This document shows positions 1-9,228 of a stretch of 16,962 nt of DNA, one piece after another (within the stretch, counting starts at the first letter, position 1; each line of letters opens with the position of its first letter). The stretch is from Acanthaster planci. Taxonomy: Eukaryota > Echinodermata > Asteroidea > Valvatida > Acanthasteridae. The notes below the pieces were generated by a model that was given only the letters and a program-made list of their open reading frames with translations, was not told the origin of the DNA and searched no databases. The translations under genes and the position numbers were made by a program. The stretch covers positions 250,001 through 266,962 of the forward strand of contig NW_019091595.1 in the NCBI RefSeq assembly GCF_001949145.1. Reading direction: 5' to 3'.

Positions 1-1040
1 TCGCGCCAAAATTGGACAAAAGCCACCACTTGGGGCCCTTGTCTATTTAACGAAAACCCCAAACCAAAATCTGTCTTCGGAATACAAATCTTACAGAAAA
101 CAGAATAAACATGCTACTTATTCTATTTGGACTGCATCCAAGGCAGATTGAAACTGGACTGTAAGTTTAAACGTGTCATTACAGGTGAAATCTTGAACGG
201 TCCACCAAAAAGTCTGTGAAAACGAATCTGTCCATCCAAGAAATCAGTGCATGATTTAGGGGGAACGACTTTAAATATCAACCAACACATGAACAATCCT
301 TGGGGACGGCATTGAAATGCGGTGGGCCACTAATTTGAATAATAAGAAAAAGATGGATGGACAAAGCAAGAAATACTCCAGCAAAATAAAATGGGGGGGG
401 GGCGTATTACAAGCCGTCACACGGGAATGCACTCAAGCACTGTTACAAATTCTCCGCTCAATTTCTGCCAAGTTGCTTCCCCAGCAGGTTGACCACAGCC
501 CAATTGACGAGGCTTGCGACAGAAACCTGGGCCGGGACAGATGCGAAGATTTTTTCCCCAAAAGGTATCGTTCAAACAACTTATGACAAGGTGATTTGGG
601 GAGCGAGCAAAAATTTTCCTTAACCTGCAATTGGATCCAGATTCAAACGCGATGAAATTCTGTAACTCGACAAGAGAGAATAATCAACTATTGGCCTTTT
701 ACTGAACGAACTCCTCTGTTAACAATTCCCCCTTTTCAATCAATGTACAGTCATAGACACCTCCAGTTCTTACAGTCTAACTGCGGCGATTTCTCTTATC
801 ACGGGCTTTTTATTGAAGAAAGCAAGGCATTAAGTCATTAAACTAACTTTCGTTTCTACTAAAACGGAGGATCACATTCAAGATTTCAGTCATTATGTTG
901 ACTTTTTAGGTGTGTATAGATTTGCAAAGTAGTTATTTAGATTGTGATTTAGGAACTTCTGTACTTTGTTTTACACAACACCTGCATAAATCCTCTTTAT
1001 CTTATGGGTGGATAGTTGATCACGGGCCATTGAGTTATTT
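1..1040. other. AT-rich non-coding stretch, no gene seen
   Basis: This stretch has only short open frames (89 codons or fewer) on both strands. None looks like a known family and none sits between convincing splice sites. It contains a G10 tract (393-402) and a minor 6-bp inverted repeat around 241-256 (AAATCA / TGATTT). I see no promoter, RNA gene or mobile-element end here. It is most likely intergenic or intronic. Confidence 0.6.
393..402 (+). repeat. G10 homopolymer tract
   Basis: This is a run of ten G in an A-rich context. Similar G-runs lie on the same strand at 1849-1858 (G10), 6849-6855 (G7), 12568-12575 (G8) and 15494-15502 (G9). Such tracts are length-unstable and prone to sequencing error, so the exact count is uncertain. 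Confidence 0.9.
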
Positions 1041-1049
1041 GTTTTGTTT

Positions 1050-1117
1050 GGTGACAGATGAAATGTTCCATGTGTCTCGTCTTTGCCACATGGAATCGAA
1101 CATTTTCGTCTGTCACC
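1050..1117 (+). ncRNA. candidate microRNA precursor-like hairpin
   Basis: This 68-nt segment folds on itself. The outer arm 1050-1065 pairs with 1101-1117 over 16 bp, with one G-U pair and a single bulged T at 1106. The inner arm 1066-1074 (TTCCATGTG) pairs perfectly with 1087-1095 (CACATGGAA). The terminal loop is 12 nt (1075-1086), and a 5-nt bulge (1096-1100) separates the two stems on the 3' side. ATTTG (1037-1041) and CAAAT (1123-1127) extend the pairing beyond an internal loop. Total pairing is about 25 bp. Size, loop and stem length match animal pre-miRNAs. The 5-nt bulge is less typical, and neither arm starts with a microRNA seed I know. The complementary strand folds equally, so strand is uncertain. 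The alternative is the centre of a small fold-back transposon. Confidence 0.45.
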
Positions 1118-1723
1118 TCATGCAAATATTTTTACCTTTGTACTCATAAACATTCATTCTTCGTATACTAGTGAACAATCGCTGAACTCGAATGTAGAGA
1201 ACGAATGGTGTTATTTTCGTCAGTGCAATCGTGCTGTAATAACCCGAGACATTACGGAATGTTTCGGACCAGTGAAAACATCGTGTCTTTCACTGATAAT
1301 AGTTATGTAATCTGTGTGTTGTTGGATACAGCTTTTAGAAGTAAGCTGCCTCTTCAAAGGCGGATTTGTCAGGTTACAGATACTAGGAAAGACGTTGAAA
1401 ACCCTAAAGGAAATTAAGACAAATTGCGTTGGCGGTGAATTAGCACCGGCGCTGAGGGGTGGAAGAGACGAGCCGCTAAAATATCATCCAAAAGTGAAAC
1501 ACCGAGAGTCGGCTCAGCCGAATACAGACAGATGCAGACGATATATTCTGGCAGGTGTCAGATTGCCTGGCTCAGCGGAGCGAGCCGTGGTGTTCACAGC
1601 CAGGAGCACCGACCACACCCTCTGCATTTTCGCACAATGGTTACATCGCTGGCTTGAAGTTGAAGGACATTACCAGAAAGCCATTACTTATTATTTGCTC
1701 AAGACGGCCTTCCTTCTGCACAG

Positions 1724-1822
1724 GGTGCTAAACAAATACGAAACACCTTACCAGAAGTAGCCAGATCAGACCTGAACAAACAAAACTGGAATTTAAGGAG
1801 AACAGAGAATTTCTGGCATTCG
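1724..1822 (+). CDS. candidate internal exon, unrecognised product
   Basis: A strong 3' splice-like signal, with a pyrimidine-rich tract ending CTGCACAG at 1723, precedes this segment. A donor-like TCG|GTAAGA follows at 1823. The 99 bases between are open in just one frame, phase 0 to phase 0, giving 33 residues that begin GAKQIRNTLPEV and end RRTENFWHS; the other two frames hit stops. The peptide is polar and basic and I do not recognise a family. A short open segment between plausible splice sites can arise by chance in a window this size, so this is a weak exon call that needs transcript support. It lies just upstream of the promoter-like region at 1887-2126. Confidence 0.2.
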
Positions 1823-1848
1823 GTAAGATTATTTTCTGTGCGAAAAGC

Positions 1849-1858
1849 GGGGGGGGGG
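1849..1858 (+). repeat. G10 homopolymer tract
   Basis: A second run of ten G lies about 30 bases upstream of a TATA-like element. It has the same strand and length as the tract at 393-402. Confidence 0.9.
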
Positions 1859-1886
1859 ATGTTGTTGTACAAGTTCTGTTTGGGTG

Positions 1887-2126
1887 TATAAATCCTCGGC
1901 GGTTGTGATAGCGCGGCTCTTGGTAACGCATTTCAGTCGTTAACTGCGTCGTGTTGACGTCTGGGCCTGGGAGCGTTTGGCTCAGCGAAGGAGAAACCAC
2001 TTAACTTCCCCCAGCCCTGCGCGCTCCGGCTCGCCGACCTCAAAGAGCCCGCCGGTGGGCAGTCGGCAGAGAAGAAAAAAAAAGGGGGGTTCAGTGAGCC
2101 GCGCGCTATGTGTGGCTTGGACACAG
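1887..2126 (+). promoter_or_regulatory. candidate promoter and first (leader) exon
   Basis: A TATA-like element (TATAAAT, 1887-1893) is followed by a GC- and CpG-richer block of about 230 bases. An initiator-like TCAGTC lies at 1933-1938, but it is about 48 bases from the TATA element rather than the usual ~30, so the two may not work together. The block ends at a good splice donor, ACACAG|GTAGGT (GT at 2127-2128). The only late ATG, at 2108, would put six codons (MCGLDT) before the donor. The layout fits a 5' UTR exon with its promoter. No downstream exon could be linked to it, so the call rests on composition and two motifs. Confidence 0.25.
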
Positions 2127-2129
2127 GTA

Positions 2130-3730
2130 GGTGTGTGTCCTGGTGGACTACAGTAAGGGATTGTTAGGCAGGCTACCTGTTAGTGTAACAAGGTGAAATT
2201 GAAACACCATGAGCCTTGGTTGTTGCCTCTTGGCCCAGTTGTTGAACCTCGGGTTGACTCTTGGTCAGTCACCGACCTGGAAAAAGTTTTAAACTTGACA
2301 ACCCTCAGAAATAGAAATTTGAAAGGGATATTCAACCGGAGAGCCAAACGTTGCAAGGAAATTCGCCATCTGATTCTCAACAGGGCCTTTAAAAAAGATT
2401 TTTGTTCCTTTTTTCCCTTCTTTTTTTAACGTTTTAGTTAAATCTTCAGTTGCCCGCTAAGTTGTCCTGGTGACGGCATGTACTGAATGCTGATCTCCGT
2501 AAAGTTGCACTTTGAAGTTTGTTCACCTAACTCTAACAAACAACCTTCAAATAATTACATGCCACTCCAATACCTCGCCTTCATTTGTTACACCCTTCAA
2601 AAACACCATTCTCGCGCAAACCAAACATGAAATAAAGGCTTGTCCACAAGGTTAAACAGAACAAAAATGTTTTTTAGAGTCTGATATATCAATTGGAAGG
2701 ATTGTTTGGAAATTTCGGATTGAAGTCTTTTAGGTGGGTGTCTAGATGGAGTTTTTGAGCTCTCATCAGTCAACTCTTCGTATTTCAATCGAGGAGGTCT
2801 TTGTGTGAGACAATTTTGGCAACAAATCAGCCACGGCCTGAAAATTACTGGATCACAGGAACGCGTACAAGCTGCCAAAAGAACAAGGGAGGCCAAACAG
2901 GGACCTCATCCAAAATTAAAATTGCTGTGACATCATAGTCTATTTTTGACGCTCGTGCATGGAAATGGAAGTGTCATTCAGATCTAAACCTGTAGGCCAA
3001 AGCAGGAGACATTCGTTAACTGTGTCTTCATGATAAATCACAAAAAAGCAAAAAATAAGTTGATGTAAAGATTTATGGCACGAAGTCACTCTTCGTATAT
3101 TCTCATGACTTGATTGGGGCTTTTATTTAGCTTACTGCATTATGAATACATGTTCTGATAGAGGTTCCAAACCTTCAGGGAGTTTAGCTAACATATCGTT
3201 TTGGGCCGAGCTGAATATCGAAAAAAATGACTGAAAATTTCGCAATCGTTTAGTTCCCAGTCGGTTAATGATGCCAAAAGAAAATCCCGATGCGTTTAAG
3301 CGCGCACGCGATTGAACCCTTGCAATATGTTTTTGACGTGAACAAAATTAACTGATGTGAATGACAGGTGCGGGTGATTGTGTTGGCGTGGAAATGATTT
3401 CCCAGTCTCAAGGTTGGAGCAGGAGAGAGTAGCAGCGACCAGCCAAGTCACCTATACCAAAGCCTAAGAAAAACCCATCCAGCCCCTCACTTTTCAGCAC
3501 TGATCTTGTGCACGGGACCGTGCGTCACACTACAGCTGCACAGTACCAGTGAACTTTTGTCTTCAATAGTTGTTTGGCAGCCAATTTTTTTGAACCCCAA
3601 AAACCTAATCATTTAAGTGCATGGCAATCTGGTCGAGTGATTAATTCCGTAAATATGTACCTCCACTGAAATTTCTTAATCAACAATTGGAACTTAGCCG
3701 TCTCTTCTCCCAATTTTCCGGTGTTTGTGG
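2130..3730. other. long stretch without a supportable gene
   Basis: I see no convincing gene here. A pyrimidine-rich tract lies at about 2388-2428. A minus-strand open frame of 99 codons (2896-2597) has no early ATG. It has an acceptor-like AATTTTCAG on the minus strand but no good donor, and its product is unrecognised. Small inverted repeats, GTTTGTT/AACAAAC (2517-2541) and GCACGG/CCGTGC (3510-3523), are within chance expectation. The word TTAAAATTGCTGTGA occurs near 2925 and again near 9284. Confidence 0.5.
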
Positions 3731-3732
3731 TC

Positions 3733-3970
3733 TCATGCCTCCGTGACAAGCTCCACGGCTAAACAGGGGGAAAAGCGATTTCTCACATGACGAAGGCAAG
3801 AATAGGAGGCCGGCAGAAAGAAGGGAGAGAGTGCAAGCCAAGGTAGCGAGGGCGGCGGCGCGGCAGGCCAGAGTGGCAGGGGAAGTTTGCACGCGAGACT
3901 CGCCCGCCTGCCAATCTTCATCGAGCCGCGGCGGATGAGATCTCGCCGGAGTTTGTCACAGCCAATCAGT
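3733..3970 (-). promoter_or_regulatory. GC-rich island with paired CCAAT boxes, candidate promoter / minus-strand first exon
   Basis: A GC- and CpG-rich block (about 3840-3960) carries two CCAAT boxes in the same orientation, 3911-3915 and 3962-3966; the second sits in GCCAATCAG, a very good NF-Y-type site. On the minus strand the block reads downstream of the second box into an ATG at 3921. A 62-codon proline- and leucine-rich frame follows, and a donor-like CAT|GTGAGA lies at 3787/3786. An overlapping minus frame is also open. On the plus strand a TATAAAA lies at 4091-4097 and a strong acceptor (CTTTTTTATTTGCAG) ends at 4238. The island could therefore drive either strand or both. NF-Y sites work in either orientation. 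Neither peptide is recognised, so I call promoter-like DNA rather than a gene. Confidence 0.3.
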
Positions 3971-4090
3971 GTCCACCGATCACTCGTTAATTAGAGGGCG
4001 ATGGGAATTGCAGATAGTGAGGCCGAAGAGTCGGCAAACATCGTCCGGCGGGTTTTGGTCCTCGAAGGCTTAGCTCCGTATAGTGAAGGT

Positions 4091-4097
4091 TATAAAA
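4091..4097 (+). promoter_or_regulatory. TATA-like element
   Basis: TATAAAA lies downstream of the CCAAT-bearing GC-rich island. The nearer CCAAT box is about 125 bases away, further than usual, so a functional pairing is doubtful. An A12 tract follows at about 4127-4138. Confidence 0.2.
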
Positions 4098-4099
4098 CA

Positions 4100-5220
4100 A
4101 GACCATTAAAGGAGCCGGTGAAACGCAAAAAAAAAAAATGACGTTTACTTTCGAAAACCTGTGGAAATAAACATGTCGTGCGTTGTTTCTCATGCTGTGC
4201 ATTACACACAATCAATATTCAATCTTTTTTATTTGCAGGTTTGTCTATTGGACTTAATGGAGTGGAGAGTATAAATGAAGCTTGCCTTGATAGCGTGTAA
4301 TGTAGAAAGTGTCATCCGATTGTTGAGTGAGATGTTGATAAGGCTCTGTAGAACGCCGTAAACGGGGGCAGGGCTGTTAAAATCACATCAGTAGTCTTAA
4401 TATGTCATTCTGTCGTGATGCGTATTTTGTGAGAGTAGTTCAGTTATCGTGACCAATACAAGTGGGATTTTGAAACCAACTGCATATTTTATTGGTTTAA
4501 AACTAATCCCCAAACTGATTTAGGCAAGAACGAATTAAATTTTCTGCTTTTGTTTGTTTCGGTTAATTCTTTATGTGTTGTGTTTCGTTCTGCTGGATTT
4601 TTTTCTCAGAAGTACCTTCTTCATCAAAACCTGTGCCTATGCTTATTATATTACATCTTTCTAATCAGACAATTATAACTTGTTTACAGGCGTTCATTTC
4701 GTTATATTGCTTAAGGCTTTACTGCAACCATGTCTCGCGTGTTCAGGGCTGGGCGAATTTCTCCAATCTTTTGACCCATACTTAACCTTGCTGCTGGTCC
4801 ACTGCTGCTGGTAATCGGTATACAAGGTGGCCCTCGCCATCGAAAATGAGGAGTTTCCGGATTGCGTATCATGCAAAACTTTATTATATCAGAGAAACAA
4901 TTCTTGATGGAAAGCGAAGTAAGAGAATTATTTGAGTCATTAAGTTTGATTTATCGCAGGCTCGTTCTATGCCGCAATCTGTGCTCTGTTTCTCAGACTG
5001 ATTCAGGCCAACATACTCCTTCAAGGATACATTTATTTTATTTCCGGTTGAACAGGAAATTTCAGGGGAAAAAAGAACTTGTGCGAAATGTGAGACCATA
5101 TTTCTTGTAGGTCACTCGCTGGTGGACTTTGTCTTTTCGGTGTAATCTTATCCCTAGCGTGAAGGAATTGTTGTACGATCCAGAATTAATTTGAAAATTT
5201 GTTTTCACCTCGCCATTTCA
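4100..5220. other. AT-rich stretch with isolated splice-like signals
   Basis: Acceptor-like sites occur at 4238 (ATTTGCAG) and 4608 (TTTTTTTCTCAG), but the open segments after them (such as the 70-codon frame 4573-4785) lack a matching donor and are not recognised. A direct repeat of GCTGCTGGT occurs at about 4790-4815. I see no other feature. Confidence 0.45.
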
Positions 5221-5224
5221 ACAG

Positions 5225-5361
5225 AAGTTTTCTTGGATGCTGAGCCAATTGCCATTGGACCGGTTCTTTTTCTTGGAAGCGTCAGATACAGTAGCCTGAA
5301 TAGAATGGATGTTCACCATTTGTTATCGCATTACTGGGTGTGTTGCTCGACAAGAAAAGAG
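5225..5361 (+). CDS. candidate exon, weakly dual-specificity-phosphatase-like
   Basis: A pyrimidine-rich acceptor ending TTTCAACAG (5224) and a donor-like AGAG|GTCAGT (GT at 5362) enclose 137 bases that are open in one frame from phase 1 to phase 0, 45 residues. Near its start the translation holds EPIAIGPVLFLGS. This resembles the first strand of MAP-kinase-phosphatase catalytic domains, where family members have PxxILPFL(Y/F)LGS. Similarity continues weakly as S..N.MD and then fades. A catalytic HCxAGxxRS motif was not found in any neighbouring frame, so no working phosphatase can be claimed. It may be one exon of a gene extending beyond the window, a decayed copy, or a chance match. The frame continues through the donor to a stop at 5392-5394. 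Confidence 0.25.
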
Positions 5362-5781
5362 GTCAGTATACCTGACAAAATTGGCAATCATTAAGCGTCT
5401 TGCCGCGTGTTCGTTGAAACATCAACTGCCTTAGATACTTGACGAGAATTTCTGTTTTGGTAAACAACCCCGTGATTTTAAGGTGCTTTCAGGCCAACTA
5501 CCGGGTGAAGCATCAATCTCTTTACTGTAAAATCCTACATTTCATTCATTCAGGGTGTGGTTCCAAAGGCGTGATCCCATTTGTGGAGCCAGCATTATTA
5601 GAGAATAAGATTTGTTTCCAGTAGAAAAGTTCGCACCCGAATAAATTCAGCCTTCTTGGTGACACAAACAAGAATCGTCGAGACAAGTCCAATTTCCCCC
5701 AAAAGCACTTCGCAACTGATACGCAGCCGTCGGACTGGATGGCAAGTGATCTGCGTTAATTGGGAATCTATGATGGCTAGC

Positions 5782-5800
5782 ACATGTACATGTACATGTA
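5782..5800 (+). repeat. ACATGT palindromic microsatellite
   Basis: Three head-to-tail ACATGT units form a perfect 18-bp palindrome (5782-5799). Two related blocks lie at 15849-15864 and 15898-15914. This repeat type is widespread in several marine invertebrate genomes, from general knowledge. Confidence 0.9.
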
Positions 5801-5883
5801 ACTATGCATCTTATTTAAAAGCCCACGAGATGTCATTTTCAGATGCCCTTGTGTACAGGTACCCATTTGTTTGTTTGTTTTTT

Positions 5884-5906
5884 GAATGCCCATATTGAGG
5901 GCATTC
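5884..5906 (+). repeat. short perfect hairpin
   Basis: GAATGCCC (5884-5891) and GGGCATTC (5899-5906) form an 8-bp stem with a 7-nt loop. It is preceded by a GTTT-repeat tract and followed by CTCCTTTTT. A few such stems are expected by chance in 17 kb, so no function is claimed. Confidence 0.5.
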
Positions 5907-5909
5907 TGG

Positions 5910-7185
5910 CTCCTTTTTGTCACGTCAATGCAAGTTAGCATATTGATGAGCAAAACAGATGAAACCGCGATGTTATATAGTCATTTCAGCACTTAAATTT
6001 AGCAGAGCTTTTGAATTTGGCCGTCAAGTAGTTTAATGAACAGATTTTAGGTTGAAAGGAAACCCTTGATAAAATCGGTATCTCCCTGAAATGTTTAAAA
6101 ACGTGCAGTGTTAAATAAGGTTAGCCCTAGAAAAAATATTCCAAATAGTCCGTATACGATTAACTCGGAGTAGGATTGTCCAAAACATTCCCCTCTCCCT
6201 TAATTTATGAAAATGAAGTCATGGCCCTTCAAAAAGGTAACAGTCGTGGGCTGCAACCCAGGTCTATAGGATTTTTATGTTCCAAAGTGCAATGAATTGA
6301 GAACGAAATGCAGTGTTTAACATTGAGGGTGAAGTTTACGAGGAAGTGTTCACTCGATCCACACGCGATTAAGAACAGCATAATAAGAGGCATGGACTCT
6401 TTCGCACAAGTTAATCGGCACGTGAGTGAACCGTGCTTGAAGGAATTTGACGCCGTTAAGTTGTCCATAATGTCCCTGTTAACGTCGTATGGGTCTTCAT
6501 AATTCGTCATCAGTTTTGAGCACAACTGTTAATGCAGACTAAAACATAAAAAATATAGTTTTTCACTTATCTAAATACAGGCAAAGGTTTAGAATTAGTT
6601 CTTTCATGTTATGTCCACAGCTTTAAATTTTATACGCAGAGGACGCAAACAAAATGAGGTGTAGATTCAATATATTAATATGTAAATTACACCCATACCT
6701 CTTTTATTAAAACCTGTCTCAAGCGGTGGCCCACGACAAGGCGTCTAGACACGGGAGTTTGACATTCTGCTTTTCCGCATAATCGAAGTGTTACCTTTCT
6801 GGGACACCATATATCGATGAATAATTAAAAGAGTTGCGTCTTGTGTGAGGGGGGGAGGGAAAGGTGCTGGATAGTATTTCGTTTCAGTTAATTGGATGCC
6901 ACAGTGCAACTTGTCACACTTGATTAACATCTCGGGAATAGGATAGCTTTTTAAATAGCGTGGCGCCAGACATCCTGAAGGGTAGCCAAAAAATAAGTCC
7001 ACCCCCTTCGTGTTCCAGTTTGGCCATAGTTTCCTTCTTTCTGTCCATAAAGGACCCCTCTCTCTTCGTCATATTTCATAAATCTTTATATTCTTAAACG
7101 ATCCGATTTATGGACCTTTAACCAATATATTTTGGACCAGTTTCGAATCCACACCTTCATACCACGCAGAGCTAAAAAAAAAGTG
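5910..7185. other. AT-rich non-coding stretch
   Basis: Only short overlapping frames are present (98 codons or fewer), with no recognised product and no paired splice sites. A G7 tract lies at 6849-6855. ATATTAATAT-type AT palindromes occur near 6670. Confidence 0.5.
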
Positions 7186-7190
7186 CTGCC

Positions 7191-7400
7191 ATGAAAATCT
7201 GCTGCAAGCATTTGAGTTTATTTAGTAAGATCGTAAAATTAATGGAAGGAAATTTTTGTACGTTCACTGTCAATAATGGCATCTATGGTGACGTTATTCC
7301 AATATACTTCAAGAAGCTAACAGACATTAACTTCCAGTTTCGATATAAAATACTGAAAATAGGGAACAGTACAGCTGTACATTGCATGAAATCGTCTTGA
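7191..7400 (+). CDS. short ORF with good start context, unrecognised
   Basis: An ATG in a favourable context (GCTGCCATGA) opens a 69-codon frame that ends at TGA (7398-7400). The peptide starts MKICCKHLSLFSKIVKL and contains FTVNNGIYGDVIPIYFKKL. It is lysine- and isoleucine-rich and has no recognised domain. A 12-bp palindrome GTACAGCTGTAC (7369-7380) lies inside it. It stands alone in AT-rich DNA without promoter or splice context, so it is at best a small-ORF candidate. Confidence 0.12.
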   Translation: MKICCKHLSLFSKIVKLMEGNFCTFTVNNGIYGDVIPIYFKKLTDINFQFRYKILKIGNSTAVHCMKSS

Positions 7401-8520
7401 CTCGTGCCCCGTTTTCCTTCCTATGCTGGGCAAATTGTTCAGTTAACGTACCGGGTACATCTTTGTGTAAAATTATTGGTCTGTGTGCGAACGTGGCGAA
7501 TAATGAACTTATTAATGGTTGCGGAATATGGAATCATCATGATTGAAAAAAAATTACATTCAGGATCCCACAATGTACACTAAAGGCTTCTAAAGCTCTT
7601 TTTGCCCGATTCATTCGGCAGGTGGATTAGCCATTACGAGTTTTGGGGGTACAACCTCCGAATACACATGACCCTCAAATTATGATGGAGCTTGAGGTTG
7701 ATTTCCCGAGCACAACGTGCCTTTGATACGGGCGCGGTGTGAGTCTCAGCGGGAAGTTTGCTTCAAACCGGGACGGCGAAAACAGAGATCTGTGCGGCGA
7801 CACCCTGCGGACTGTAACTGTGTTTCCATGACCGAGAGACCCTTAGGAAAAACAAAGGACAAAAAAACGAACGATAAAAGAGACTCTGTTTCCTAGACAA
7901 CAATACTGCTTATTAGCGTAGTATAGACTGCTTTAACAGCTAAATGAGGTTGCTGCGGAAACACGGGTCTTTGCTGCTACACTTGCACCTTTTTTCGCAA
8001 GCAGTTACATTTCCCTATCGTAACATATAATAGGCCTAGATCGTAATCTCTAATACTATGCAATTGATGATTCTGCAGTGTCTTACCCCATCTGTTTGAA
8101 ATAAGTTCGTATTGTTAAAACAAATACATGTGAACTACTTAGACGCTCTTCCAGACGAGTCTGGCCCGGACACAGTCGTTTTATCTGAATTTGTCTGTTG
8201 TACGGTGTTGTACGGTAATTGTGGGAAATGTAACGGCAACTAGTCGCGACTGAGGGACAGCCTCGCCGTAAATGTTAACGACTGCTCGGATGGGATGATC
8301 CCAAATGCGCGCTGCATTCTCATACGCAGGATTGAATGCCCGTGAGCTGGACACAACTGTGCGAAGTGCTGCAGATCATGAGATAACTTGGACGAATTTT
8401 GTGGCAGAGAGAGTAAACGTAGATGCATTGTTTTATTAATTAAATAATAAGCGGGGAGCCCTGGATTAGTTTTTAATAAGGCGTTCAAAAAAGTAACTAT
8501 TTCGGGTGCTAGCAATCCTA
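7401..8520. other. non-coding stretch with minor repeats
   Basis: There is a modestly GC-richer patch at about 7725-7815 without a usable frame. GTTGTACGGT is directly duplicated at 8197-8216, and CCAGAC/GTCTGG form a short inverted repeat around 8151-8164. A minus-strand 91-codon frame (8515-8240) lacks an early ATG and is not recognised. Confidence 0.5.
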
Positions 8521-8521
8521 T

Positions 8522-8667
8522 ATAAATACTCTACTATATTGACAAAATATAATATAAAATCAATGCTCTGGAATATTCCAGAGCTCTGATTTTTTATTAT
8601 ATTCTTGTCAATATTCTGATCACAGTGCTACGCAGCCCTTCCACATTTCTCTGATAAATACTCTACT
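8522..8667. mobile_element. near-perfect 79-bp palindrome between 14-bp direct repeats (fold-back element relic)
   Basis: The exact 14-mer ATAAATACTCTACT occurs at 8522-8535 and again at 8654-8667. Starting immediately after the first copy, 8536-8614 is a near-perfect inverted repeat with no spacer. Its centre is the 20-bp perfect palindrome GCTCTGGAATATTCCAGAGC (8565-8584), and its ends are TATTGACAA and TTGTCAATA; along about 39 pairs there are only three mismatches and one bulge. Thirty-nine further bases (8615-8653) precede the second 14-mer. The geometry fits a 118-bp insertion flanked by a 14-bp target-site duplication, or a fold-back (MITE-like) sequence. A 14-bp duplication is long for DNA transposons but within the range of target-primed retrotransposition. 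No coding sequence is present. A transcribed copy would form a long AT-rich hairpin. Confidence 0.55.
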
Positions 8668-8881
8668 GTTACTTGTAATCAGGAACCCTTCAAAAAGGGA
8701 TCTCACTAAAAGCTGAGCAAATATCATACATCAAGGAGATCTATAAGATCATGATTCATGCTTCCTACATTATGTGCCCACAACAAACTATGCCCAACAT
8801 GGGAACTGTCGTATGACATGAATGTTATGAGTTTAGGTACATAGCAAGCACTGTATGGTAACCTAATTGTTTCTTATGTAG

Positions 8882-9171
8882 ATGATACGTCCACAGGTTG
8901 GTCATACAATGCACAGCATTCGGTCAATTTTGTGTGCAGGGGGAAAGCGCTCCGTCAGGCAAAGTTCTTGGAATTCCACGACTCGGTTGATTCGACCACG
9001 GACCTTCTACTCAAACTGCCGAGCGCGAGGTGCTCAACTGACCGAGCAAGAACGCCTCAGCCCCCACCCCCGCTCGGCCTGACGACCCGCCTCATGTTGG
9101 TAGATTGTTTCGCGACACAGCTCATTACCAGTCGAAAAGTGACTGAAATGTTGCTGGGGATGATTGAATAG
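8882..9171 (+). other. GC-rich patch with two overlapping open frames
   Basis: An acceptor-like TTTTGTGTGCAG ends at 8939, followed by a GC-rich block to about 9110. Two plus frames stay open: one from the ATG at 8882 (66 codons, basic) and one through 8932-9171, containing LEFHDSVDSTTDLLLKLPS. No family is recognised and no clear donor ends the block. Simultaneous opening of two frames is expected where GC content suppresses stop codons, so an exon is possible but unproven. Confidence 0.2.
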
Positions 9172-9189
9172 CCGTTGATTTGATTCACA

Positions 9190-9228
9190 AATGGCGGGAG
9201 GACTCACGAGGAATCATGAGGTACCGTG
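9190..9228 (+). repeat. dispersed ~40-bp repeat, copy 1 (YY1/E2F-like core)
   Basis: AATGGCGGGAGG (9190-9201) is followed by CTCACGAGGAATCAT (9203-9217) and then GAGGTAC. The same words recur, partly reshuffled, at 10889-10917. ATGGCGG matches the core of YY1 sites and GGCGGGA resembles an E2F site, from general knowledge; binding here is only inferred. Confidence 0.5.

Noticed and set aside
433-630. Overlapping plus and minus frames at 317-630 as genes
   Set aside because: They are mutual shadows over a slightly GC-richer patch, without splice or promoter context or recognisable products.
1090-1102. tRNA B-box-like GTTCGATTCC on the minus strand
   Set aside because: It is part of the hairpin arm. 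No A box, acceptor stem or anticodon arm is present at the right distance.
2597-2896. 99-codon minus-strand frame as a gene
   Set aside because: It has no early ATG, no usable donor and no recognised domain; the length is reachable by chance.
4703-4715. TATTGCTTAAG, the 5' part of miR-137
   Set aside because: No complementary arm (CTTAAGCAATA-like) lies within 80 bases on either side, so no precursor can form.
6174-6186. GATTGTCCAAA, similar to the miR-219 seed region
   Set aside because: Only part of the mature sequence matches and no pairing arm is found nearby.
5225-6600. A complete dual-specificity phosphatase gene downstream of the 5225-5361 exon
   Set aside because: No HCxAGxxRS catalytic motif or C-terminal FMGQL-type motif was found in plus-strand frames; only one short stretch of similarity exists.
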